From Synaphobranchus kaupii (taxonomy: Eukaryota; Chordata; Actinopteri; Anguilliformes; Synaphobranchidae): 64,000 nucleotides of DNA. This document shows positions 11,953 to 25,273 of the stretch, in pieces. Both the position numbers and the translations under genes were made by a program. Below the pieces are notes generated by a model. The model was not told where the DNA came from and did no database searches. It was given only the letters and a program-made list of their open reading frames with translations. Location of the stretch: positions 100,055,971 through 100,119,970 of the forward strand of contig CM056380.1 of the NCBI GenBank assembly GCA_029718625.1. The letters run 5' to 3'. Position 1 is the stretch's first letter. Every line of letters starts with the position of its first letter.

Positions 11953-14900
11953 ACACATCAGTTAAGATTAAGGTTCAGTCAAAATGTCTCATTAACTTGT
12001 CATGTGCATTTCAATGTGAATCCATTTAGATTACATCATCTCAAACCTTCAAATGTTTAAAGACCTGCTCAATTAACTTTCTAGACTAATGTTTTTAAAT
12101 CAGCCACTTTTGCAAAGTGCAATTATCTGTCTGTACTTTATTGAGCTTTAAAATCTAAACATCAAAAGGCTGAAAACAAAACAGCTAAAAACCCAGCTGA
12201 GAAAACGCTGAAATATGTGAACTTTTTATATGTGTCTTTCTAAATGATATATCATAATTCATCAATGTGTTATTGCATTAGCTAGAGTGGCTTACAGGAT
12301 TGCGCTTGTATCCACTACATGAGACAATTAACTCACACATATGAATGCATTTTTTTTACAGAAAAGGCTGAATTAAATTAAATTGACTTTTGTTTGCAAA
12401 ACCTTGAACCACTCCTGAAACCTTGCATTGAAATAAGCATAGGAGCATTGCTTCCATAAGTTAAAGTTAAATCAAGTAAAATTAACAATAACACCAGCCA
12501 TCTTTTATATTTAGTATTGGTACTTGTGACTCTCAAAAAGCTGCAAGCAATATCTTGCCATGAAATAAACGCAATAAATAAATACATTTTAAAAAAAGCT
12601 TAAAAAAGAAAAAGAAAAGAAAACAGAAAACACACATTCCATGGATACACTCCAAGCGAATTATTTTGAGAGAAAGGTCATTCTAAAAGCTTGCTTACTC
12701 ATTAGGCTTTATAATTGGCTATAATGTAATCGCTTCCACAATGCCTAGGTTTCTGTTTAATTTTAATCAAGCTCTTGAGTAAAAAAGTGAATGTGATTCT
12801 GTGGCCTTGAAAGGAATGGCTTCCTGCTTCAGCGAGTAACTTTGACATAAATAAGGGAACCTCCCACAGCCCATGTGCATGCACCCAGCAGCCTTAGTCT
12901 GGGAGTTCTGCTTTTGTGTTCTAATTCTGATGAGAAACATCTGTAAACAAAGCTTGGCCCCTCACAACCTTTCAGCCATTTGCCTCCATGCTTCTCTCAA
13001 AGAGATTTATAACCGCAGAGTTATTTTTAAAAGCAGTTTGAGAAGCACCAGTCAGAAATGAATAGACTAAATTAACTTAAATTCCTTTAAATTCACACAC
13101 GTATATATATATATATATATATATCAATGTACAGTATACAGTATATGTAGCTATGAATATATAAGCTATAGCGTCACTCGGATTTGCACAAAGAAGGGAC
13201 GCAGCATAAAAACATTTTAGTTTATAAATTATTCACATGAAAAATGTCAACCAAAGCTCTATATATCACCATCTTGGACAACGCACCTCTCTTTTTTGGG
13301 AAGTAAACCTCATTCTCTGATGCAATCTGGATGAGGATAGCCATTCCAAAACAGGCCAAAAAGTGTTCCTTAGTAAAGAAGATCTTAACAAGTGATATAC
13401 TGAAAATCGTTAAAATGAATTAAATTCATAATTCATTCCCTCTAACCGGCCGCCGTTGTGTTTCCAGATGCAGGACGCACATGCAACATCTCAAAACAAG
13501 GGACACTGTGAGAATACTGTGTGCTAGCTGGGCTGACACTTCTTCCTGTTACAGAGGTTATAGAAAGTACACTCAGGGCCTCTTACCAGGGTCCACTCCA
13601 GAACCTTCCACTGCCCGCAGGCCACCATCATGCACACATCTCGCGCTGGCGGTTTGGGGAGGTGGGAACAAGCCGACTCTTCGGCCACGCCTCCCTGGCT
13701 GTCCCGGCAGCTCACGTAGCGCATCCTCGTCCCTTTGCCGCATGTTGCACTGCACTGTGGGATACGACTCCAGAGTCAATTCGGAGCTCCTCACAGAGAA
13801 GGTCCACCTCCTTACCTCACCGGACAAAGGAACGTCAAAAAGCCCATAACAGAGCCATAATCGTATATGACCTGGGGCCACATGTATAAACAGTGCTGAG
13901 CAGAAAAATCATCTCAGAAATCCGCGTAAGCGGGTTTCCACGCAGAAATTCAGATGTATAATATAAAACGTGCTGTGAGAATCTGCGTACCTCTGCACAA
14001 GATGGACACCATACGTACGCAATGTTTTGAGTCCGTGTGATATGACTACACCGTGACAGAAAGGCAGAGGTAGAAAATGCAAAACGTTTTTTAAGCAGAT
14101 TTCCGACTTTCACCCTGAGCGTTCTTCTACGCATTCTTTTACTCAGAGTTTTATACATGTGGCCCCTGATTTCCAATTAGAAAATGGCAGGTAGAGTCTA
14201 ATCCATCTTGAATTAACCCATGCCTTTATTGAGTCAATATAACCGCACTCAAGCTGGTGGTCAAACCTCGAAAATCAATCATTCACATTCACAGCAGGTC
14301 TTTTCTTTAAAATAGGTTTTCTTTTACCTGTGTCCAGGATCCAAAGCGCCACTGGGTTATGTGGCCAGAGTAACTCGTCACTTTTGTGTCTGGGCTGACG
14401 GCACACTGGGCGGGTTCACAATCCTAAAGAGAGCAGACCCGTGTCAATCACAATTCCCTCAGCGGGAACATCCTGTCACAAGGACACTCTCTCATGTAAC
14501 AGTTCCCCTCCGCTGCCAGACTTGCTATTCCCAAGCTCAACCGCACATTCAGATGAGAGAAAAACTGCAGCGGGGGGATGAGCGGTTAAACGGTGTCTGG
14601 GGCTGGGCTGGGAACGGTAGCTCTCTGCCTCGTGCTTTCAGGGGAAGGAGGGAAAGAATGCACTGGCTGTGGGAGACGCTGTCTGCTCCTTCACCCTGGT
14701 GATAAAAAGCACCATAAAATGCACGGGTATAAAGCGCACCAGGCTCCCATTCCGACAGCTGTTTTAGCAGCCTTGCTGCTTCTTTTTTTTTTGGATTGGA
14801 CTGGATTTATAAATTTCTTTTTTCTTTTGTTGCCTAGGTTCAGGTGGAACAGCTCTGAAACATAAGCTCCGTTCTCCCAGTCCCGAGTGACTGGCTGACA

Positions 14901-17900
14901 GGGGAATCATTTACTGCGAGCGAGCTCGTACCCGGCTTCATGGATGGCTGGCTGGAATCACACGGAGGTGAAGTGACTTGTCACGGGTCGGCGAGCTTAC
15001 GGCTGTGTTAGGAATTAAAGCTGGGGCCTCCTCTGCGCCCATTTCCCAACTTTGTATTGCTCTGCTCCGCCGGCCCTTGTTACCGCGGCGCTGGATTTTC
15101 GGGAAAGATTTTTTTTCCCGCTGTCATTTACCGTAAGTCTTATTAATATGAACATACTGGTCACAGTAAAACGGGTAGGCTACTCTGTGAAAGCTGCACA
15201 CGCACATCACACACAACAGTAAAACAATGTTTAAATATAGCCACAAGTTGCCATTAACAGGGTCTAAGAAGCATTGGGGGGCAATTGTGTACAATTGCAC
15301 AGTCAAGTATCATTTGTCAGGATGTAATGAACGACATAGAAAACCTGACTTTGATTAATCTTGTAAAGGAAGGATTTTTAATGTAGGCCAATAGTTGACG
15401 AGTTAGAGTCAAAAATATGTATGATGTGGCGCTATAAACCACAAATATTTTTGTACTCAGTTTGCTTTTGTGGACTTCAGACATACACGGGAATGTACGT
15501 TAGAGGTCTGCACGGGCGTAAAGTTGCGGAAACAGCCGTAATATAATTAGATACACAGCCTGCTGCAGTACGCATAACATATTGTTATATTATTTATACA
15601 CTGTAAAAACAAATAGTAAATTTTACAGTACAATACTGACGACTGGGTTTGCCAAAACGTATAGGCTGTGGCCTATATCTGCTTGTATTGCGGCGTTTCA
15701 CTGTAAACAATATAACTATTTACAATACAACCACTTACAGTTTTTACCTTTGCTATTTGACAGACTTTCAAGGACATCTTACGACCCAAACCCATCTAGA
15801 AACCCGATACTCTGTGGGGACCGTTGGGCTTGGGTCAGATAGCAGACCTCTAATGTAAGATTCATTCCAGGTCGCGTGCATTATTCATAGCTTACGCATT
15901 ACACCCTTTTTACCCATATTCGCCAAAAAGTTTGAAAGTGCGTTGTGGCCGACCGCTTTCGATCACAAAAATAATTTTGATAACGTTTCATCAGCGTTCT
16001 CCAAAGGGTCACAATCCGGGGTGTCATGAGCACTGGCCCACCGAGTTTGCTTTGGGAGAGGAGAAGCCTAATTTCATTCATTTTAAATTATGGAAAACTA
16101 CATATGGCAGAAATTATTCAGCCCTCCTTAATGAATGTATAGGCACCACATTTTTAATCTAGTGGTGCGATAGAGCATCAAGAAATTTGGTCAAAACTCC
16201 TCGCGGCAAAATACATCTGTGAAAGGTTTGTGCATTCGCCTCGAAATTCCTGAGAGTGGTACGGTTAAACGCTTTGGAGTAGAAAAATATTTTTTTATCA
16301 TTTTTCATCTTCAGCCATTATAGAGCCCATAAAATTGTGACAGTAGTTTGAACGGTGTAGGAGGACTTTGAAAAAATAGGTTTTTCAAAAATCGCTAAAA
16401 TTGCTAAAATACGGCGTAAATTGTAAATTGTAAACAGCGCATACGTTGGATTCTGTGTGACTCAAGCGATCCGCCAAAGACAAGATCATGTTTCTGGGCC
16501 TTACAGTTCATGAGATACAGGCCAAAATGTAAAACGGCTTGTTATAGCGCCACCATGTGGTCAACATGGATGAGCATAATAATAATAATAATAATAATAG
16601 TAATAATAATAATATAGTACAAGCAGAATCACTGCTTGGACCCCTACTTAATGTGCTCAGAACTAAATACCTACAGCGTTACAGTGTGCTCTGTTCTGCT
16701 GCTTGTACATATCCTGGTTATTTGCATTGCTGTTTACCATAATTGTCCTGGAATTAACTTTGGCATCTGCAAAGAATCAATGCTAATGCAAATATTGCTG
16801 GCCTTGGTAAGGATCTATACCCCCAAACTACCAACCACACAGAACTTAATCTAATATAAGGAACTCAAAAAAATTTTTTATATGAGCAGTGTCCGCAGCT
16901 ATGACTATGCCCTTCTCCCCAGGGCTAGTGTAAGCTTCCCACTACAGTGGCGAGTTTGTGCGCCCCCTGCCGAGGGCAGCCTTGGGCTCTGTGGGGGACG
17001 GTCTGCTGGAGAGAGACAATGTCAGCAATGTGCCGCAGTCTGGGGGCAGATCCGACCCCACCAGCTGTCCCGGTCCAGACAACAAGGGTTTATTGAGTCC
17101 AGGGGGCCAAGGTGTAAGCTGGTTGACTTCCTGATTGCCCTACTGACTGGCATTGACTGAACCCGTGTCTCAAACTTGTGGGACCTCATCTTTCTTTAAA
17201 GGGATGGCACTGACCCCCACTCTACCTTTGGGGTGTCCATTTCTTTAGCAGTGGGCCACTAACCATACTGAGGATTTGCTGAAATTCCAGGGACCTCCTC
17301 AATTTATTTTTTGATCCCAAATTTTTCACTCTCCATTTGGAATTCACAACCATAGGCTCGTACCATCCTCTGTCATTCAGGGAAATTAGGACTAGCACAC
17401 CTGTCCTCCCTGACATATAAAGCCAGCTGACTGGAACTTTTCACGTTGCAATCTGCAAGCTAAGCCACTGTATCTAATGTGCTGTAGGACTAGACAGTAG
17501 ACGAATCAGACACAGGCAGATCAAGATCACAGATACCTGATTGGCCAGAGAAGTCACCAATGAATACTTAGGTAGGGGAAGTCCTGCTGATTGAAATTCT
17601 CTCTCCACAGTGCTGTGGCCAAGTATGTTTCTCTCAGCAACAAAAAAACTCTTTCTCTAACAGCATGATATTCACAATGATCACATGGTCTCACAAAAAC
17701 AAGGAATATTTGCTTCTCACTCCAGAGTGGCATTGATCACACTTGCATCTCAGGATAGAGTGGCTCTGGGACTATAGTCAGACTGCATCAATTTAGCGTT
17801 TCATATCTATCTGTGTTTGGGTACAGGGACCAAATGGTCAGGTGCTGCCCTCACATTCACAAAAAATGGAAATTCTGGGTGGTCCAGTTGTGTTACACTT

Positions 17901-18011
17901 GCTTCTGTGTGACACAAGTTGGCTACACTGTACATCCTACAGGAAAAAAATCATAAAGATCTTGAGACATAATTGTCCTATGTGAATAAAGCCTTCAGCA
18001 TTCCAACGCAT

Positions 18012-18047
<36 letters not shown>

Positions 18048-18965
18048 ACACACGCACACACACGCACACACACGCACACACACGCACACACGCACGCACG
18101 CACTCACATACACCAGACATGGCAGAAATGTCGAGTCAACCATTTCCACACTCCCCCAGATCACTGTACGCTTGCATGCTTTCCATCACCCACGATATCA
18201 TTAATCTTTTCAAAGACCTGGGAAAACTCGTTTTTCCCTTCTTTTTTTTTGCCCCGAGAGAAAGCGATAACGCAAAGCAGTGAAGCGGTAAGAGGAGAGA
18301 GACGCTGAGGGGGCCCTACCTGAGTGTCGGTGGGCCTCGTAGCCGCGTTGCAGTCCGTGTCGTCCATGACTGCCCCGTACGATCCAACCACACATTTCAC
18401 CGCCCTCATCTGGTAGCCCGGACCGCAAGTGGTCGTGCACTGCAATTAAGAGTGACACTTTCACCGGGCGGCTTCGCAAAATGACCGGTTTCCAGCTCCA
18501 CGAAGCCAGTACCCCCAATGAGACCCAGGCCACAGCCAAAATATCATAGCCCAAAAGCAACAATGCCAAAGTAATTCGGCAAGTTTCCACTACTTTTCTT
18601 TCCTGCTACGTAAGTAAGTAAGTAAGTACATAAAGCTTTCTTCTGCTTCGGCGACTTGAGTGAAATGAGGTCAAACTTGTATGGCAGCGATTCAGCTGAA
18701 ATTGCACACGGTTCATTAAACGCCTTCAAATATACATTTAACATGATTGCCTATTCCATGGTATGGGAATGCATAATCTCTGTCACACTTATGTGCTTAC
18801 TGTGAGTTTGCACACATGCACGCTGCATTGCCGATTGCGTTTTATTTTGTACTGATCTCAATGATCGCATTTTCGGCTCTTGTTGAGATTTCTACAATGT
18901 AGCTTTTTATGAGAAGAAAAAAGACCTGTTTCTGCATGAAATGCTAGCATACACAGAAAGAACAG

Positions 18966-18996
<31 letters not shown>

Positions 18997-21900
18997 AATA
19001 CATACAGACAGTACATGCAGTACACACATACACATACACATATATCACATACACACACTTGTACACACATGCACACAAACTGCTTGTGTGGTGCATTTTG
19101 ATTTTTTGACAACCACAAATTTAACTGAGAAAACAAAAAAAAGACAGCTTATATTCCATGACTGTGTGAAAGATGGTATAAATAGATTAGTGATATAGCT
19201 GATGAACATGTTCTCAACAAACACAGACCTGCCCACACACAACCCACATCATGTACGTATACCTAGCACGGAACAGAACAATAGCCCAAAAACTCAATAA
19301 CCTTTGCCTTTTGGGCTAAGTTCCCTGGCGCCGGGCCCACAAAGCTGGAGGCCAGCAGGTTTCACAATTATACGTGAACAGCTAGCTCAGCACAGACAAA
19401 TGAGGGATTTACTCCTTCATACCGAGCAAACGTATTTGTGCAATTACAGTGGGTAGGTTGTAGGAATCTTAGGGACACGACATTGAGCTGTTCCTGACAG
19501 AGAACAGGACGCGAGTCCCCGCAGGAAGGACCGCGACATGGAAACGGCAGACGCGGACACCGACCTGCCCCCAAGGTCCGACCTGCCACGAGGCACACTC
19601 CTGCCGCTGGCAGGCTTGGACCGACTCCAGCTTGACCGAATCGCAGAACCCGTCGTCCAGGCGATCTTCGCCGAACTGACACCACGTCTGCCGATGCTTG
19701 TACCCTTTGCCGCAGGTCACGAGGCACTGCAAAACAAACGCGAATGCTGCTTTGTGATGCGAGGGCAGCAAGGCTGTGAAATCTGAGAGCGGTGAAAAAG
19801 TCAGACAGAATTTGTGCGCCCATGTGGTGCAGCTCCACATGTACCTTATCAGAAATATGTGAGGAATGCACAGGTATCCAAGCCGTCCAGACAGAAAGTT
19901 CAAAAAGCTGCAATAAACCCAGATTATCTACATTACACTGTATTATATGAAGCTGAACTGCCAAACAGTACACATTGGGGACTGCAGTTTTATATTTTTG
20001 ACACTCAAAATAACCAAGTTATGCAGTGTGTGTGTTGTTTTCTCAGAAATCTAGATAATTTCAGGCTGATACATTTAAGAGAGTAAAAGCTAGGGCTTCA
20101 CAATCAGGGTTTGAACTGTACCCCAAAACCCTTCAGTCCTGATACTGTCACAATTTACCCAATATTGTATGCGCGCCATTCTACTGAGAAGCTTCAGGTC
20201 AAATCTAGCTTACTGTTCAAATGCTGCTGATTTCAAGAAAATCTTTGAATCTGAACATTTTCTGTACTGCTTACAACCGTCTATGTTGTGCATGTTTGTA
20301 CATGAATTAATTAATGAATGAGGTCACTTGCCAAATTTGTACATTTCCTAAATCCTGTGGCTGGTTCTGTAGTTATTCCTGTTTTGGAGAGATGTATAAT
20401 GCTGATTGCAACATACAGTATGTGAATCCGGTCAATTTGCTGCAGAAACACTTCTGGCTTGCCTCTGGTGTTGCTGACCTACAGCTGGCTAGCCAGATGT
20501 AATGGTTCTGTTGGCATAGCAATCCCCGCCACTCCATCCTAACTAATCTGTGATGCATGAGTGTTCTGGCACAAAATGGCCGCTGTCACTCAGGTTGGGT
20601 GCTACGTAGCGGCCGTTATCATCTAGATCAGTGGTTCCCAACCCTGGTCCTGGGGACCCCCTGTGTATGCTGGTTTTCGTTCCAACCACAATTGCAATAC
20701 CAGAATTTTAACAAGCTGTTAATTTTTCTTAATTAGGTGTTTTTAATGTTTAGAGGGATTATTTACGTTCTTAAGCCACATTATGTTAGTAATAGCTATG
20801 CATGCCATGAAGACTAAAAGTCCAAGATTCACATTGTGTTGTATTGTAAACAATTAAAAGGAGGTAAAAAATGTTTTAACTGATCAAATTAAAGACTGAG
20901 GTGAATCAATAGGCTCATAATTAGTGAAATTGTGGACACATGGCCAATAAAACTAACCGTTTGGTAAATAATGAAGAATTCAAAGACAAAGCAAATGATA
21001 ACGAGCCAAACCTGCATTGTGTTAAGGAAAAAATTATGAAGGAACTTAAACTTGCGTTCAATTACCTAATTAGGAGCCTAATCACCTGAGTTGTTACTTC
21101 TTCTTTGTAATTGTTTGCAATATAACACAATGAGCATAATGAACATGGGTTTTTTTTTTCTTCATGGCATGCATAGCTATTGCTAACATAATGTGGCTTA
21201 AGAGAGTAAAGAGTTTAAAGTGTTCTCTCTATACAATAAAAACACCTAATTAAGAAAAAATAACAGCTTGTTAAAATTCTGGGATTGCAATTGTGGTTGG
21301 AACGAAAACCAGCATACACAGGGGGTCCCCAGGACCAGGGTTGGGAACCACTGATCTAGATGTTCTGGCCTGAGGGTGTAGCGCCCTGACCATTGCAGAA
21401 AACTTCAGAAAAGCCCTGCGATGTCACTCACGTCTGACCAGTCCCCGCTCTTCCACTGAGGGCACTGAAAATCGTTGCAGGGCTGGACGGTCAGCTTGTC
21501 GCGCTGGCTGCACTGGCTGTCGTCGTGTCCCGACTCGCCCGATTTGCCGCACGCCGCCCCCCGGCGCCGCACGCCCCCTCCGCAGCTCTTCGAGCACTGT
21601 TTTTTTTTTTTTTTAAAAAGAAGAAAACAAACGTCTGGCCATGAGCTGCATGCCCTCAACGTAAATACAGAGGCCGCTGAGGTAACACAGCAGCGTGTGT
21701 CGAGTCGGCGCGGCCTGCTCACCTTTGACCAGGGCGTATATTCCCAGCCTCCAGAGTTACAGTCGCCACTGCAAGGCTCCTTATCGTCAGGCTTGCGCTG
21801 GTTGCTACAGTAACGGTCATCCACCTTAAAAACGTTAGAACGCGAGAATTAGTTCGTTAACAAGAGAATTGAACCCACCTGCACTTGACATTTCTACAGT

Positions 21901-24900
21901 GTAGCGCGCATCTAGCGCTCTGTGTCAAGCCTCATCTTGAAAAGCCCAAGGGCGTACGCTGCCATTTCAAGCCCTGGTGACCTACTCCAAGCATTATTAG
22001 TTCACTGTGTTGAGAAAAAATACCAGGGTGAACTTTACCTTTAAACAATTTCCACCTATGCACCTTCGTTTTCTTGACAGAACACAACACACAAAGCTAT
22101 GCACTGCACTAATCCTTTTTAAAAATATACAAATTCCTCAATCTTATCCTCCCGTGTTGCCTTTTTCCGAGCCTGAAGAAGTTAGAGAATTTTGACATTT
22201 TTTCCAGAGATACAGTATATTGAATATGGTCTGGTGAAGGCATTGTCAATCATTAGTATTGTCTCCTCTGGTTTATACTCAAATTCACCTTCTGGATCTT
22301 TCCATCAACCTGGCTGTGCTTGGCGCAGTAGATCTCCAAATTCCTGTAGCCCGGTCCGCACTGCGCTGAGCACTCACTCTTCCGCGCAATATGCCACCTG
22401 TCATAACAGGACACGCCCACAGCAACAATCACACCTCCGGTCGATCACACCCTCAATCGCATTATAAAGGACAGATGTAGGACTGTTGTCCTCTAATGGG
22501 GGCCACGTATCATGCTTCTGGGGACAGAAGAGGCTTACAGGTGATCAGAGGGACGATTCTCAGATTTTCAGAATTCAGAATGTAGAATGATAGTATGGTA
22601 CAGAAAGCGCTGGCAAAAGAGACGCCGTCACACAACGCAGTACACAATGAAAACGCCGTGAAACAATACCTTTGACAGGCAGGAGAAACGGACAGGATGA
22701 CAACGCCTGCCGATAGAGCAACAGTAAAACAGAGGTCCGGTGCGACACAGGGCAGAGGAGCGGAACGGAACTAACCTGATTTCACACTCTGTGTTGCAGG
22801 GCTCAGTGATGATGGCCGGACGGGCCGAGCCGTGGCACCTCTGATCAGACACCACCACGCGGTCCGACTCTCGGCTGCAAAGGATCTTCCTCTTCCGCTC
22901 CCCTGATCAGACGCATCAAGGAAGGACGGACGCTTGCCTCAGAAGTGTTCACCGGCAACGTTCGCTTGTTGTGGCTATCTCTGGGCCACTAAGAGCTTTG
23001 TTTCCATGAGCAACAGCCCGCTGATGAGAACCCTACTGCGTCTCTCAACAGTAATGATTTTCCCTTTGGTGAAGGTTCTTATTTAAGACGGCACAATAAA
23101 GGCCTTTAAATTGGACATTTTGGGTTTTTATGACTGTTTGCACTGCCTTTTATTACACAAACACCTTCTGTCACATACCTTCACACAGCCTGCTACACTC
23201 TTGCCATGGGCCATAGGCATCCCAGAAGAACTGCTGTGGCTTGTCCTCAATAGGGACGTTGTAGCTGTACCTGACATCTGGGTTATACAGGTTACCCACA
23301 GACAGCACCTGGAGAACAGAGGACCTGGTTATGATATTATATGTATGACATTATATATAAGTATGACATTCTATACTTTCACATTTGCCAGATGTTTGCA
23401 CGGTTTATCGCTTCAACAGTCTTTAAAACATCAAGGTCATGACATCAGGGGCGGTGCTCAAGGGACGGTTACCTGGACGACGATCTCCTCGTCTATTCTG
23501 TCGGTGCAGTTTATCCTCTCGATGACATGGTCGGAGCCGCTGTATTCTATTACAGTTTCCCCCACTTTAATTTCCCTTTTAAACATGCTGACCACAAACT
23601 CCCCGTTGAGCAGGTATTCCCCCCGGCTGTTGGAAATGGCTGCAAAAACAGGAACGAACCGCGTTGTGATAAAAACAATCAGAAATATCAGTGCTCTTTT
23701 TTGGCATCTTTAGACTGCATGCATTGTAAACGCAATGCAAGTTGTCCTTAGTTGACCATATTTCCTTTCAGTTCAGTGACTAAATTCAGGATTATTCAGG
23801 CCCTGTAGAAAGCTGTGTGTTTCGTATGTTGCATACACAGATTATAAGTATATGTAGCTATGTGGAAATATGTTCCGCATGTAAGGGAAAGAAAATCTGT
23901 TCAACTTTGACATTTACAAACACTTCATTCTCTGAGGCCTCCTTACTATTTATGAAAACAAACTGGAAAGGTTCACCACAGATGTATTTTTGCAACGCAT
24001 CTGTAGTGGTTTGCGATAAAGATGTACCTAATTGGGGTAAAGTAATCCGGCATCCAGCAGCCTCCTGTTCATCATTAATCTGCTGCACAATTTCACACTA
24101 ATGCGATTATGTAGCTAATTTCCTGAGTTAGTTTCCTAGTCATTTCACACGTCACACATCACAGTACGTGGGACAGGGCAGCTACGTTGTCCCATTCCGT
24201 CTCATGGAACCGGGTGACCTGCCTTTTCCAGGGTCCAATAAAACTACACGGGGGTGGAAACCCTCGGAGACCCCTGTGATTGGTGTAATTAACACGTTCA
24301 CACGTGAGCTCCGAGCACCATCAAGGTGATCCACAGGCCTTTATTGTACTGATTGCGAGGCTCCACCCCTTTAAAACCCCACCCTCACCAAACAAGAATG
24401 CCATTAATCTGGGAGTGTGAGCTTTTTGTGTCTCCACATAATATCCCACCTACTTCTCACACCTGGTGACTGTAAAGAGGAGTTTTAATGGTGATGTTGT
24501 GTACACCTTTGAAAGCAACAAACACTATCTGGGAAATTGGAATATAAAAGACTAAAATATGATCTAGGACTATAAGAGTCAGTATAATGTATTACATTTA
24601 AACCATAATCCAGACTAAATTCATATAAATAATATTTGTACTAAAACAACCATGAAAACAATTACATTGTGCAATATTGCCTCAAGATACCACGGGGGCC
24701 CAAGGCACATAACAGTAGAGAAGTACCGCTAACACGTAAAGAATGCTTTAATGTTTGTGCTTGCGTTAGTGTTTCTTACCGAGGTAGTTATCGTCCTCTG
24801 GCTTCCCTGAGTAGCTATGCTGTCGCACGTCGATATTTGTAGCACCACTGGGAATACGCACGACAACGTTATATCCTGGAAGCAGAAGCATGAAAATTCC

Positions 24901-25238
24901 AGTGTAACAATGTTAACCGTGACAAAACATTAAGAGGACGGTTTGGAAGTCGTTCCGTCTGGAAAACACATGTCTTTAAAGTGCCGCGGGCTTCACTGAC
25001 CATAGTGAACAATGTTGAATGTGCCCGCCACGGTCTTGCATGAGGAGTTGTCGCCTCCGCACACTCCACACTTGTCTCTCCTTGCTTTGGAGTTTAGCAC
25101 GTGGTCACATCCTGCTTGCTGCAAACAAGAGGGAAAACATCAAACCTACGACCACAGCAAACATGTGGCTCGGTTTGCAACCTTCAATCTTTACAGAAAA
25201 AGAAAACCCAACCCTCTTGAGGTTTCCAAAACTGGTAT

Positions 25239-25273
<35 letters not shown>

